DNA from: Mycobacteriales bacterium | GTDB lineage: Bacteria > Actinomycetota > Actinomycetes > JAFAQI01 | DNA: 64,000 bases | Reading direction: 5' to 3' | NCBI GenBank assembly: GCA_035550055.1 | Contig: DASZRO010000031.1 | Span: 1 to 64,000, forward strand | Shown: one piece after another, positions 9,316 to 17,940 of the stretch | How positions within the stretch are numbered: position 1 is the stretch's first letter | Layout: every line of letters starts with the position of its first letter | The notes under the pieces: model-generated | Told to the model about the DNA's origin: nothing | The model's input: the letters and a program-made list of their open reading frames with translations, nothing else | Database searches by the model: none | Translations under genes and position numbers: made by a program

Positions 9316-10455
9316 ATGCTCGTGACGCTCGGCCCCGACCAAGAGGTGCTGCACGACACGACGTCGCGCTTCCTCGACGAGCAGATGCCGGTCTCGACGG
9401 TTCGCACGTTCCGTGACGACCCCGCCGGCTTCGACCCGAAGTACTGGATGCGCGGCGCCGAGCTCGGCTGGACCGCGCTCCTGGTCGGCGAAGACGCCGG
9501 AGGCGGCAGCGTCAGCGGCAACCCGCTGCAGGATCTCAGCCTCATCGCCTACGAGTTCGGCACCCACGCTGCGCCCGGACCGCTCGTGCCCGCCAACGTC
9601 GTCGCCAGCGCGCTCGACGTCACCGGCGGCACGCACGCCGAGGCGCTGGGCGCGGTCATCAGCGGCGAGGCGATCGCCACCTGGTGCCTGAGCGAGCCCG
9701 CACCCGGCGACCGGCTCGACGACGTGTCGCTGACGATCGAGGCGGACGGCGACGACCTCGTCCTCGACGGCATCAAACGCCCGGTCGAAGCGGGCGCGCA
9801 GGCCGACTACCTGCTCGTGACCGGACGGACCGGCGCCGGCCTGTCGCAGGTGCTGGTGACCTCTGACGCGCCGGGCATCAGCATCACCCCGCTGGAGTCC
9901 GTCGACCTGACCCGACGGTTCGCAGCCGTGCGGTTCGACGGCGTACGCGTTCCCCGTTCGGCCCTGGTGGGCGAGCTCGGGGCGGCCGGCGAGCAGGTGC
10001 GTCGGCAGCGCAACATCGCGATCGTGCTGCACATGGCCGAGTCGACCGGCGCGATGCAGCGGGCGTTCGACATGACCCGGGCGTGGGTCGCGGATCGCTA
10101 CTCGTTCGGCCGGTCCCTCGACTCCTACCAGGAGATCAAGCACCGGATGGCCGACCTGCTGTCGTGGCTGCACGCCTGCCACGGGATCAGCGACGCCGCC
10201 GTCGCTGCCATCGACCGCGGCGACCCGGTCGCGGATGAGTACGTCAGCGCCGCCAAATCCTACGTGGGCGAGTACAGCGTCGAGCTGTTGCAGGACTGCG
10301 TCCAGCTGCACGGCGGTATCGGCGTCACCTACGAACACGACCTGCACCTCTACCTGCGGCGGGTCACGGCGAACCGCGCGGTCTACGGCACACCGTTGGA
10401 GCACCGGCGCCGACTGGGCGCGCTCACGATCGCGCGGGAGGCCGCCACCGCATGA
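9316..10455 (+). CDS. Acyl-CoA dehydrogenase family subunit with degenerate FAD motif
   Basis: 379 residues from the ATG at 9316; no strong ribosome site is visible and a GTG at 9322 is possible. Family features are the N-terminal helical domain (DQEVLHDTTSRFL), a middle beta domain and the C-terminal helical signature HGGIGVTYEHDLHLYLRR. The usual (T/S)EPxxGSD flavin motif reads SEPAPGDRLD. Known heterotetrameric acyl-CoA dehydrogenases of actinobacterial steroid side-chain degradation are encoded by adjacent gene pairs in which one subunit has a degraded flavin site. This gene and the next (4-base ATGA overlap) fit that arrangement, but the pairing is inferred. Catalyses, with its partner, alpha,beta-desaturation of an acyl-CoA. 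Confidence 0.88.
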   Translation: MLVTLGPDQEVLHDTTSRFLDEQMPVSTVRTFRDDPAGFDPKYWMRGAELGWTALLVGEDAGGGSVSGNPLQDLSLIAYEFGTHAAPGPLVPANVVASALDVTGGTHAEALGAVISGEAIATWCLSEPAPGDRLDDVSLTIEADGDDLVLDGIKRPVEAGAQADYLLVTGRTGAGLSQVLVTSDAPGISITPLESVDLTRRFAAVRFDGVRVPRSALVGELGAAGEQVRRQRNIAIVLHMAESTGAMQRAFDMTRAWVADRYSFGRSLDSYQEIKHRMADLLSWLHACHGISDAAVAAIDRGDPVADEYVSAAKSYVGEYSVELLQDCVQLHGGIGVTYEHDLHLYLRRVTANRAVYGTPLEHRRRLGALTIAREAATA

Positions 10456-11720
10456 GCGCCGACGACATCGAGGACGTCGAGTCCTTCCGGGAGCGGGCCC
10501 GCACCTTCATCCGAGCCAACCTCGCGCCGCTCGAGGCCGATTTCAGCCACAGCCCGTTGCGCGCCATCGGCAGCGACGAGGCGGAGCGCGACGGGTTCGC
10601 GCGCGACCGTGAGATCCAGCGGCTGCTCTGGGACAACTCGCTGGCCGGGATCTGCTTCCCGAAGGAGTACGGCGGCCTCGGTCTCACCCCGGCGCACCAG
10701 AAGGCGTTCAACGCCGAGATCGCCGGCTTCGAATACCCCTCCCGGCTGCAGGCACCGACTTTCGCGCCCTGCGCCGCTGTACTGCTCGACTTCGGCACCG
10801 AGGAGCAGAAGCAACGCCACATCCCCGCCATCTTGAAGGGCGAGGAGATCTGGATGCAGCTGCTGTCCGAGCCGAGCGGCGGCTCCGACGTCGCGGGCGC
10901 CCTCACCTCGGCGGTGCGTGAGGGAGACGACTGGATCCTCAACGGCTCCAAGGTCTGGACCACCGGCGCCTGGTGGTCGGACTGGGGCCTGGTGCTCGCG
11001 CGCACCAACTGGGACGTGCCGAAGCACCGCGGCCTGACGGTGTTCATGATGCCGATCCGCGCCGAGGGCGTGGCGGTCCACCGCATCGAGATGCTCAACG
11101 GCTCCAAGGAGTTCTGCCAGGAGTTCCTCACCGACGTCCGGGTGCCCGACAGCGACCGCATCGGTGAGGTCGACGGCGGATGGACCGTCGGAACCCGCTG
11201 GATGTACCACGAGCGGATGTTGCTGAACTCGCCGTTGGTCACTGTCCAGGGAAGCGGCGGGCACAGCGACGTCGGTGCCGCGGCGGTGGCGCAGGTCGCG
11301 CAAGATGTCGGGCGGGCGGATGACCCCGATGCCCAGCGCATCGTCGGCGAGGTCCGCATGCTCGAGCTGGTCAAGTTCGAGCTCGTGGCGCGAGTCGGCG
11401 AGGCGATGCGCACCGGGGCGCTGAACGACCAGAGTGCCGCGATCGGGCGGCTGTTCGGCGGCGTCACGACGTCGCGCTCCTACACGCTGGCCTTCGACCT
11501 GGCCGGTCCGGTCGGCGCCGCGTGGTCCGAGACGGACGGCGAGGTGCGCCACACCGGGACCGACTTCCTGATGCGGCAGTCCTCCTCGATCGGCGGCGGG
11601 ACCCTCGAGATGGCGCGCAACGTCATCAGCGAGCGAGTGCTCGGCATGCCGCGCGAGCGCAGCGTCGACAAGGACATCCCGTTCCGGGAGGTGCCTCGTG
11701 GGGCGCCGGCTCAGCGCTGA
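10452..11720 (+). CDS. Acyl-CoA dehydrogenase
   Basis: 422 residues, with a start overlapping the previous stop (ATGA). Flavin motif LLSEPSGGSDVAG and WILNGSKVWTTGAWWSDWGL in the middle domain, and GGGTLEMARNVISERVLGMPRE at the C-terminus, where the flavin-binding and active-site region of the family lies. The N-terminal half carries FPKEYGGLGL, typical of FadE-type enzymes. Likely the flavin-competent partner of the preceding subunit; the substrate is not deducible. It ends inside the start of the following TetR gene (23-base overlap). Confidence 0.92.
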   Translation: MSADDIEDVESFRERARTFIRANLAPLEADFSHSPLRAIGSDEAERDGFARDREIQRLLWDNSLAGICFPKEYGGLGLTPAHQKAFNAEIAGFEYPSRLQAPTFAPCAAVLLDFGTEEQKQRHIPAILKGEEIWMQLLSEPSGGSDVAGALTSAVREGDDWILNGSKVWTTGAWWSDWGLVLARTNWDVPKHRGLTVFMMPIRAEGVAVHRIEMLNGSKEFCQEFLTDVRVPDSDRIGEVDGGWTVGTRWMYHERMLLNSPLVTVQGSGGHSDVGAAAVAQVAQDVGRADDPDAQRIVGEVRMLELVKFELVARVGEAMRTGALNDQSAAIGRLFGGVTTSRSYTLAFDLAGPVGAAWSETDGEVRHTGTDFLMRQSSSIGGGTLEMARNVISERVLGMPRERSVDKDIPFREVPRGAPAQR

Positions 11721-12402
11721 CGGCGGCGACAAGCTCGCCGTCGCGGACCGCCCGCGTTCCCGCAAGGGCGCGCAGACCAGAGCGCGCCTGGTCGAGGCGG
11801 CGAAGGCGGTGTTCGAAGCGGACGGCTTCCTCGAGGCCCGGATCACCGACATCGCCGAAGGCGCCGGCGTCTCCCACGGCTCGTTCTACCACTACTTCGA
11901 CTCGAAGGAGCAGGTGTTCCGCGAGGTCGCCGACGCCCTCGACGACCGGATGAACGCCCCGCTGTCCGACGTCATCCTCGTCGAGAGCTCCCACGCCGGA
12001 CCGCGCGACCGGATCCGTGAGGGCAACCGCCAGTTCTTCGTCAGCTATCAGCGTGACGCCCGGCTGATCAGCGAGGTCGAGCAGGTTTCCCGCTACGACG
12101 ACCAGCTCAAGGCGGAGCGCCGTACCCATCTGCGCGCCTACGGCAAGCAGCTCGCCGCGACCATCGAGGAGATGCAGGCTGCGGGCCTCGTCGACCGCGC
12201 GCTCAACCCGGAGCTGACCTCGCACGCCATCGGTGCGATGGTCACCCGCTTCGCCGACCTGTGGCTGACCCAGGGCATCGTCGACACGTCGTTGGACGAG
12301 GCCGTCGACCAGCTGACCCGGCTGGTCTGCAACGCGCTTCAGCTGCCGGACGAACCGGTTGCGCGTCGCGCTCGCGCCGCCGGTGGCGGTGCCGGCTCGT
12401 AG
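11698..12402 (+). CDS. TetR-family transcriptional regulator
   Basis: 234 residues with a GTG start at 11698 inside the end of the acyl-CoA dehydrogenase gene. After a ~25-residue basic leader, the N-terminal HTH reads ITDIAEGAGVSHGSFYHYFDSKEQVF, a textbook TetR recognition helix. The C-terminal ligand domain includes a helix pattern ending DLWLTQGIVDTSLDEAVDQL. It is in the operon with the acyl-CoA dehydrogenases and is the best candidate to bind the ACAYTGACGTCRA motif upstream of that operon, probably sensing an acyl-CoA or related ligand (inference). Its last 64 bases overlap the 3' end of the convergent TetR gene. Confidence 0.92.
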   Translation: MGRRLSADGGDKLAVADRPRSRKGAQTRARLVEAAKAVFEADGFLEARITDIAEGAGVSHGSFYHYFDSKEQVFREVADALDDRMNAPLSDVILVESSHAGPRDRIREGNRQFFVSYQRDARLISEVEQVSRYDDQLKAERRTHLRAYGKQLAATIEEMQAAGLVDRALNPELTSHAIGAMVTRFADLWLTQGIVDTSLDEAVDQLTRLVCNALQLPDEPVARRARAAGGGAGS

Positions 12403-12968
12403 CGGGCGATCCAGCGCTCGACCACTTCTCGCAGCTCCGCGTGACCGGTCTGCAGGCCCAGTGCCTCCTCGAGGACCAGGATCTGTGACAGCCCGGTGAC
12501 CAGCACCGGCAGCACCACCGGCGGGATGTCGCCGAGCTCCACGCCGTAGCCGGCGAGCACTGAGGTCAGCGCCTCGCGCTGGAGCCTGCGGAACTCCTCG
12601 GCGTGGGCGGCCAGCTCCGAGCGGATCGCCTTGCGATGGTTGGCCAGCGCGAACAGCTCGGTGGTGAACGTCGTCCCTGCCGGGTCGGTGGCGACGGCCC
12701 ACAGCGCCCGCAACGGCGTCGCCGACGTGAGCGCTCTCGCCTGCCGCTCCAGGTTCAGGGCGGCGCCCCGGCGTACCAACGCGAGGAACAGCTCGTCCAT
12801 CGTGCGGAAGTAGTAGTGCACGAGCTGCGGCTTGAGGCCGGCCCGGCCGGCGACCTTGCGCGAGGTGACCGAGGCGTAACCCTCCTCCACGAGCAGCTGG
12901 AGGGCGGCGTCGAGCAGCGCGTCCCGGGTCGCCGAGTCCGCCGCGCCGATCCGCCGCTCGGAGTGCAT
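12339..12968 (-). CDS. TetR-family transcriptional regulator
   Basis: 209 residues from the ATG at 12968. HTH VTSRKVAGRAGLKPQLVHYYFRTMDELFLAL near residues 35-65; the 'LVHYYF' recognition helix is characteristic of one actinobacterial TetR group. It starts 36 bases after the amidohydrolase gene at 13005 ends on the same strand, so it is probably the last gene of the amidohydrolase operon. Its 3' end runs 64 bases into the convergent TetR gene. Confidence 0.91.
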   Translation of the reverse strand: MHSERRIGAADSATRDALLDAALQLLVEEGYASVTSRKVAGRAGLKPQLVHYYFRTMDELFLALVRRGAALNLERQARALTSATPLRALWAVATDPAGTTFTTELFALANHRKAIRSELAAHAEEFRRLQREALTSVLAGYGVELGDIPPVVLPVLVTGLSQILVLEEALGLQTGHAELREVVERWIARYEPAPPPAARARRATGSSGS

Positions 12969-13004
12969 CCCCGGATGCTCGCACGGGCCGGCCGCCCGCC
13001 GAAC

Positions 13005-14246
13005 TCAGGGCCGGTGCTTGACCACCACGCCGCCCTTCATGACGAACGGCACCCGCGCGAACGTGGTCACGTCGCTCGTCGGATCGCCGCTGACGCCGAT
13101 GATGTCCGCGAGCATGCCAGGGACGATCTGCCCTAGGTCAGGGGTGTCGATGAGGTCGGCGGCAACCGTGGTCGCGGCGCGGATCGCCTGTATCGGCGTC
13201 ATTCCCCGCTTGACGAGTACGTCGAGCTCCTCGGCGTTGCGCCCGTGCCAGATCGCGGGAGCGTCGGTCCCCAACGCGACCTTGACACCCGCCTCGATGG
13301 CCTTGGACAGCGACTCCTTGGCCTTGGGGAACACCTCCGCGGCCTTCGCCTGCAACGACTTCGGCTGGTTGGAGATGTCCCAGTTCTCAGTCAGCGCACA
13401 GGTCGAGACCAGGAACGTGCCGGTGTCGACCAACCGCTGGATCGTCTCGTCGCTGATCATCATGCCGTGCTCGATGCAGTCGATTCCGGCGTCGATCGCC
13501 GCGTTGACCGCCGCGTCCCCGTGGCAGTGGGTGGCGACCCGGATGCCTCTGCGGTGAGCCTCGTCGGCGATCGCGGCGAGCTCCTCGGTGGAATACTGCT
13601 GGGCGCCCGGCGGCCCGGTCGGTGTCATGACGCCGCCGGAGGCACAGCACTTGATGAGCTTCGCGCCATGTCTGATCTGGTAGCGGACCGCTTTGCGGAC
13701 CTCGTCGACCCCGTCGGCGATGCCCTCTTCGACACTCATCGGCATGATGCCCGGGGCGAGGCCGCTCTGCGCGCTCGGATCGAGATGACCTCCGGTCGGG
13801 CAGATCGCATGGCCGGCCGGAATCACCCGCGGCCCCTCGACCCAGCCGGCCTCGATCGCCTCTGACAGGGCGACGTCGACCAGGTAGCCGCCGGTCTTGA
13901 TGAACAACCCGAGGTTCCTGACGGTGGTGAAGCCGGCGTGCAGCGTCCGCCGGCCGTTGAGGGCCGCGCGAAGGCCCATCTTCACCGGGTCCATCCGCAC
14001 CGGGTCGGACAGTCCGGCACCCGGGCCGCCGAGGACGAGGTCCACCTCCATGTCCATCAGGCCGGGGACGAGGGTGAGCCCGGGCAGGTCGATCACCTGG
14101 TCCGCACCGGCTCCCGCCGCCAGGTCGTCGGTGACGGCGGTGATGCGGTCGCCTTCGACGACGACCTTCGCGCCGTCGAGGACCTCACCACTCGCGACGT
14201 CGAGCACGCCCTTCGGCCGAAGCAACGAGACCGTCACGTCCGACAC
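13005..14246 (-). CDS. Amidohydrolase-superfamily protein, HxH motif replaced
   Basis: 413 residues from GTG 14246, chosen because AGAAGGA lies 6-7 bases upstream; the paralogue has the same arrangement. Urease-like composite domain at the ends and a TIM barrel between. The canonical metal-binding PGLID-x-HxH is replaced by PGLMDMEVD. Other metal-site elements remain: Lys in GAKLIKCCASGG, His in ATHCHGD, His in CIEHGMM and Asp in ALGTDAP. It may use one metal, recruit other ligands, or have altered chemistry. Known relatives hydrolyse amides, dipeptides, lactones or organophosphates; the substrate here is unknown. Same operon as the paralogue upstream, 14-base gap. Confidence 0.87.
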   Translation of the reverse strand: MSDVTVSLLRPKGVLDVASGEVLDGAKVVVEGDRITAVTDDLAAGAGADQVIDLPGLTLVPGLMDMEVDLVLGGPGAGLSDPVRMDPVKMGLRAALNGRRTLHAGFTTVRNLGLFIKTGGYLVDVALSEAIEAGWVEGPRVIPAGHAICPTGGHLDPSAQSGLAPGIMPMSVEEGIADGVDEVRKAVRYQIRHGAKLIKCCASGGVMTPTGPPGAQQYSTEELAAIADEAHRRGIRVATHCHGDAAVNAAIDAGIDCIEHGMMISDETIQRLVDTGTFLVSTCALTENWDISNQPKSLQAKAAEVFPKAKESLSKAIEAGVKVALGTDAPAIWHGRNAEELDVLVKRGMTPIQAIRAATTVAADLIDTPDLGQIVPGMLADIIGVSGDPTSDVTTFARVPFVMKGGVVVKHRP

Positions 14247-14260
14247 GCTGTGTCCTTCTC

Positions 14261-15541
14261 TCACTCGCAGGAGCTCCCGTCTTCCGCGTCGCGCTTGTCG
14301 AGGAAGACCTTGCCAGCCTTCATCACGAACCGGACGTCCTGCGTCACGGTGATGTCCGACGTCGGATCGCCTGGGACGGCGATGACGTCAGCGAGACAGC
14401 CCGGCGCGAGCCTGCCGAGCTCGTCGGCACGGTCGATCAGCTGTGCGCTCGTCAGCGTCGCCGCGCGGATCGCATCCAGCGGGGACATCCCCCGGTCGAC
14501 CATCGCCCAGAGCTCCTTGGCGTTGTCGCCGTGCGGGATCGCGGGCGCGTCAGTGCCGCACGCGATGCGCACTCCCGCCGCGATCGCTCGTCCCAGCATC
14601 TCCCTCGCGCGAGGGAAGACCTCCGCCGCCTTGGCCTGCAGCTCGGGCGCCGCGCGGCTGACGTCGAGCCCCTCCGACAGATAGCTGGTCGGGACGAGGA
14701 ACGTCCCACGCTCGACCATCAGCCGGACCGTGTCGTCACTCGCCAGCGAGCCGTGCTCGATGCAGTCGACACCTGCGAGTACGCAGGCGCGGATCGCGGT
14801 GTCTCCGTGCGCGTGCGCCGCGACCTTGACGCCCGCGCGGTGCGCCTCGTCGACGATCGCGGCGAGCTCGTCGTCGGAGTACTGCTGGGCGCCAGGTTCG
14901 CCGCTGTGGGACATCACGCCGCCCGATGCCGAGATCTTGATGACCTTCGCGCCGTACTTGAGTTGGTAGCGAACGCAGGCGCGGACCTGGTCGACGCCGT
15001 TGGCGATGCCTTCCTCGATGCTCAGCGGCAGGACGCCGGGCGCAAAGCGCTGGAACATCGTCGGATCCAGATGACCGCCGGTCGGGGTGATGGCGTGCGC
15101 CGCGGGCACGATCCGCGGCCCGACCATCCAACCGTTGTCGATGGCACGGCCGAGGGCGACGTCGAGCGGGTAGCCACCAGTCTTGACCATCAACCCGAGG
15201 TTGCGGACCGTCGTGAAGCCGGCCAACAGGGTGGTACGCGCGTTCACCGTGCCGCGAAGCGTGCGATACACCGGGTCGTCCTGGACGCCGTGCATCGGCA
15301 GCGGCAGACCGGTCGGCGTCTCCGGACCGCCGATCAACAGGTTGAGCTCCATGTCCATCAGGCCGGGCAGCAACGTGAGGTCGCCGAGGTCGATCTCACG
15401 ATCGACTGGGTCAGCGACGGTTGACCCGACCGAGGCGATGCGATCGCCTGCGACGACCACCCTGGCACCGTCCAGGAGCTCACCGCTGACCACGTCGAGC
15501 ACGGCTTTCGGCCGTAGCACCGTGACCCGAACGTCTGACAC
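14261..15541 (-). CDS. Amidohydrolase-superfamily protein, paralogue lacking HxH
   Basis: 426 residues from GTG 15541 with AGAAGGA upstream. Clearly paralogous to the next gene over the whole length (shared 'TVRNLGL', 'VKTGGYxxDVAL', 'PTGGHLDP', 'GAKVIKISASGGVMSHSGEPG', 'CGTDAPAIPHG'). The first metal motif is PGLMDMELN rather than the usual HxH form. The remaining barrel residues (Lys, HAHGD, IEHGSL, GTDAP) are kept. The divergence suggests two related substrates. Promoter region 15542-15687 contains an imperfect inverted repeat at 15607-15624. Confidence 0.87.
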   Translation of the reverse strand: MSDVRVTVLRPKAVLDVVSGELLDGARVVVAGDRIASVGSTVADPVDREIDLGDLTLLPGLMDMELNLLIGGPETPTGLPLPMHGVQDDPVYRTLRGTVNARTTLLAGFTTVRNLGLMVKTGGYPLDVALGRAIDNGWMVGPRIVPAAHAITPTGGHLDPTMFQRFAPGVLPLSIEEGIANGVDQVRACVRYQLKYGAKVIKISASGGVMSHSGEPGAQQYSDDELAAIVDEAHRAGVKVAAHAHGDTAIRACVLAGVDCIEHGSLASDDTVRLMVERGTFLVPTSYLSEGLDVSRAAPELQAKAAEVFPRAREMLGRAIAAGVRIACGTDAPAIPHGDNAKELWAMVDRGMSPLDAIRAATLTSAQLIDRADELGRLAPGCLADVIAVPGDPTSDITVTQDVRFVMKAGKVFLDKRDAEDGSSCE

Positions 15542-15606
15542 TCGCAGTCCTTCTCGCATCCGAGTCAGGCGACGCCCCGCGCCGGTTTCGTTGTACTGAG
15601 AATGGC

Positions 15607-15624
15607 GTTATCAGTCAGGGTAAC
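15607..15624. promoter_or_regulatory. Imperfect inverted repeat upstream of amidohydrolase operon
   Basis: GTTATC-N6-GGTAAC: five of six arm positions pair. It lies 65 bases upstream of the amidohydrolase GTG, in the 146-base gap before the orphan binding-protein gene's stop. Candidate operator only; no second copy was noticed. Confidence 0.35.
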
Positions 15625-15687
15625 GTCGATTCCGCGCCAGGCAAGACGCGGGTGCGGACGGCCCAGCCCGCCAGAGCGGTGCGGCTG

Positions 15688-17187
15688 TCAGCCCGCGCGC
15701 GGTCGCGACGTGTACCGGAAGCAGTCACAGCCGGCTGAGAACTGCATGTCCCGGAACAGCGTCGGCCCGTCACGGTGCGCACTGCTGATGTCGATCCCGA
15801 AGGTACCGATGGGGTCGAACGAGGTACCCAGCTGAGAGGCCCCCTGCACCACTCCCGCGCCGGTCAGCGCGGGAGCCTTGGCGACGGCAGCGGCGAGGAG
15901 GTTCACTTCGGTGCACACCTGCACCGCGCCGCCCTTCTCGTTGGCGGTCACGATCGGAAAGGAGTGCTTGCGGAAGAACGCCAGACACTCGAGGGTGCTC
16001 GCGGGCATCGCCGACAGGGACTGCAGGTCAGTCGCCGGCAGCCAGCCAACCGCGACCGCACCGATCATCTCCTTCACCGGGTCGTTCGAGATGATGGCGC
16101 TGAGGTTCTGTTCGGATTGGAAGGCGTAGCGCGGGTAGTAGCCCTGCGTACCTGAGTAGAGCGGGAAGAAGCCACACATCCACGGCGTGGCCTCCACGCA
16201 CATGACCCGGTTGATTCCCTCGACCCGGAACCGAAGCTCTGCCCCTTGCACCGCAGCTTCCATCGCCGCCAGGCCGGCGTCGCTGCTCCCCTTGGTGATG
16301 CCGAAGGCATCGGCGACCTTCAGCCCATGCGCAGCCATTGCCGACTCGAGCGCATGCAGCCCGTCGACTGAGCTCTGCTCGTTGTCGTAGTACAGGACTC
16401 CGAGCTTGTCGCTGGATGCGCCGATGAACTTGTCCGCGATCAGCCGGGGCACCATGACCCTCGCCAGCCGATCGAGGGCGACGTTGTCGGGCATGATCAG
16501 CAGCGGCGCCTCGTCGAACTGCCGCGTCGACAGCTCAGGACCGATGCTGCCGTCGATGACGGCCACGCCCGCCTTGCTGAGGCAGCTGTACAGCGAGGTG
16601 CCGAGCTGCTGACCGAGCACGACGCTGACCTTGACGTCCTCGGTGAAGTGGCTGCAGGCCTGCTGATCGAGCTGGTCGGTCTGGCCGTATGGATTCAGGC
16701 TGAGGTAGCTCGCTTCGATCTGGTGACCCAGCACTCCCCCGTGCGCGTTGAGGTTCGCGAGGTACGCCGACATCAGCGCCTTCGGGTCATTTGCTGCCAG
16801 GCCTTTGCCGATGGCGGCAGTGAGCGTGTTGGTCGAGCCCGAGTCGAGGTAGGGGACGCCAATCGTGATCGGGCCCGGCGGCAGCGCCGAGGTCGCGACC
16901 GGCGACGCGCTGCGCGGAACGTGACCGGGCTGCGTCGGGATCGACGTCGCAGTAGCAGGCCCGCGTACGGTGGTGACCTGCCCGATCGAGCGGCCCGGAA
17001 GGCTGCTGACGCTACTCGACTCGGGTGACTGTGTCGCGGTCGCGGTGGCGGTGGTCGGCACCGTGAACTCGCCGCCGGCCGCCGACGTCTGCGCGGCGCC
17101 CATCTGGATCGTGCTGCCACAGGCGGCGAGCATGCCGATGGCCGCGCCCATCGCAGGTACCCAGAGCCGGCGAATCACGCTGCTCAC
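15688..17187 (-). CDS. Orphan LIV-type substrate-binding lipoprotein
   Basis: 499 residues, GTG start with GGGAG upstream. Lipobox L-A-A-C near residue 22, Ser/Thr linker, then a type-1 periplasmic-binding fold (ITIGVPYLDSGSTNTL, NAHGGVLGHQIE). It ends with a Cys pair (GCDCFRY) also found in the binding protein at 37513-39078 (SCTCFAY). No permease or ATPase gene is adjacent, so it must share a transporter encoded elsewhere or serve as a sensor. The TetR gene directly upstream and the strong palindrome at 17204-17227 imply its own ligand-dependent control. Confidence 0.88.
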   Translation of the reverse strand: MSSVIRRLWVPAMGAAIGMLAACGSTIQMGAAQTSAAGGEFTVPTTATATATQSPESSSVSSLPGRSIGQVTTVRGPATATSIPTQPGHVPRSASPVATSALPPGPITIGVPYLDSGSTNTLTAAIGKGLAANDPKALMSAYLANLNAHGGVLGHQIEASYLSLNPYGQTDQLDQQACSHFTEDVKVSVVLGQQLGTSLYSCLSKAGVAVIDGSIGPELSTRQFDEAPLLIMPDNVALDRLARVMVPRLIADKFIGASSDKLGVLYYDNEQSSVDGLHALESAMAAHGLKVADAFGITKGSSDAGLAAMEAAVQGAELRFRVEGINRVMCVEATPWMCGFFPLYSGTQGYYPRYAFQSEQNLSAIISNDPVKEMIGAVAVGWLPATDLQSLSAMPASTLECLAFFRKHSFPIVTANEKGGAVQVCTEVNLLAAAVAKAPALTGAGVVQGASQLGTSFDPIGTFGIDISSAHRDGPTLFRDMQFSAGCDCFRYTSRPRAG

Positions 17188-17203
17188 AACTCCCTTTGGT
17201 GGA

Positions 17204-17227
17204 CTTCCAGTCCAAATGGACTGGAAG
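17204..17227. promoter_or_regulatory. Perfect 10-bp-arm operator palindrome
   Basis: CTTCCAGTCC-AAAT-GGACTGGAAG, a perfect inverted repeat 17 bases upstream of the binding-protein start at 17187. Its core CAGTCC-N4-GGACTG recurs at 17898-17915 in front of the TetR gene at 17264-17887. Two matching sites flanking a TetR gene are strong circumstantial evidence for that protein's operators. Confidence 0.8.
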
Positions 17228-17263
17228 ACTGGCGGCGACTGTAGCCCTATCGCGCCGCCACCG

Positions 17264-17887
17264 CTACGGCCCTGTGCCCCGCTCGTTCGCCGGCCCCGTC
17301 ATCAGGTTGCACCAGCTGTCGAGCAGGCGGCGGTCGCCGGTGGCGGTCCGCAGCACGCCACGCGCGGCGGCGCCGCGCATCGCGTCGAGCAGGATCTCCA
17401 GGTCGTGGCCGAAGCCCGGTGACGAGGTCGAGTCGGGGCCGAAGAGGTCTCCCGCTATGTCGCGGATCGCCCGTCCCAGCATCCGCTCCTGGGGGACCAG
17501 CGCGGCGAGGAGCTCCTCGTCGGTGCGGGCGGCGAGCCAGAGCTCCAATGACGCCGCGAACAGCGGGCCGTCGAAGGTCGACCAGAGGACTTCGATCGCC
17601 CACCGTGGCCGCGACGAGCGTGGTGGCGGCGAACCGGCGAGCCGGACCACCTCACCCATCCGCTCCTTGGCCAGGTGCTCGACCGCGGCGAGGATCAGTT
17701 CGGAGCGCGAGCCGAAGTGATGCAGCAGGGCACCACGAGAGACGCCGGCGCGCTGCTGCACCTTGCGAGTCGTCGTACCGCGGAAGCCCTCATCGTGAAG
17801 CGTCGCGATCGTGGCGTCGAGCAGGCGCCGTCGCATGACGGCGCTACGTTCGGCCTGCGGCCGCGACAATACTCCAGATGCCGACAC
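17264..17887 (-). CDS. TetR-family regulator of adjacent binding-protein gene
   Basis: 207 residues. GTG 17887 chosen because GAGGGG lies just upstream; longer readings run into the neighbouring SDR gene. HTH GTTTRKVQQRAGVSRGALLHHFGSRSELIL near residues 35-65. It probably represses itself and the downstream binding-protein gene through the two CAGTCC-N4-GGACTG sites, one before each gene. The ligand is unknown but plausibly linked to the compound bound by the lipoprotein. Confidence 0.91.
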   Translation of the reverse strand: MSASGVLSRPQAERSAVMRRRLLDATIATLHDEGFRGTTTRKVQQRAGVSRGALLHHFGSRSELILAAVEHLAKERMGEVVRLAGSPPPRSSRPRWAIEVLWSTFDGPLFAASLELWLAARTDEELLAALVPQERMLGRAIRDIAGDLFGPDSTSSPGFGHDLEILLDAMRGAAARGVLRTATGDRRLLDSWCNLMTGPANERGTGP

Positions 17888-17897
17888 GTTCCCCTCA

Positions 17898-17915
17898 ACA
17901 GTCCACTCGGACTGT
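17898..17915. promoter_or_regulatory. Operator palindrome of the TetR gene
   Basis: ACAGTCC-ACTC-GGACTGT, perfect 7-base arms, 11-28 bases upstream of the TetR GTG. Shares CAGTCC-N4-GGACTG with 17204-17227, indicating autoregulation. Confidence 0.78.
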
Positions 17916-17940
17916 AACGCAGATCGAGGGTCGTGCTGCG

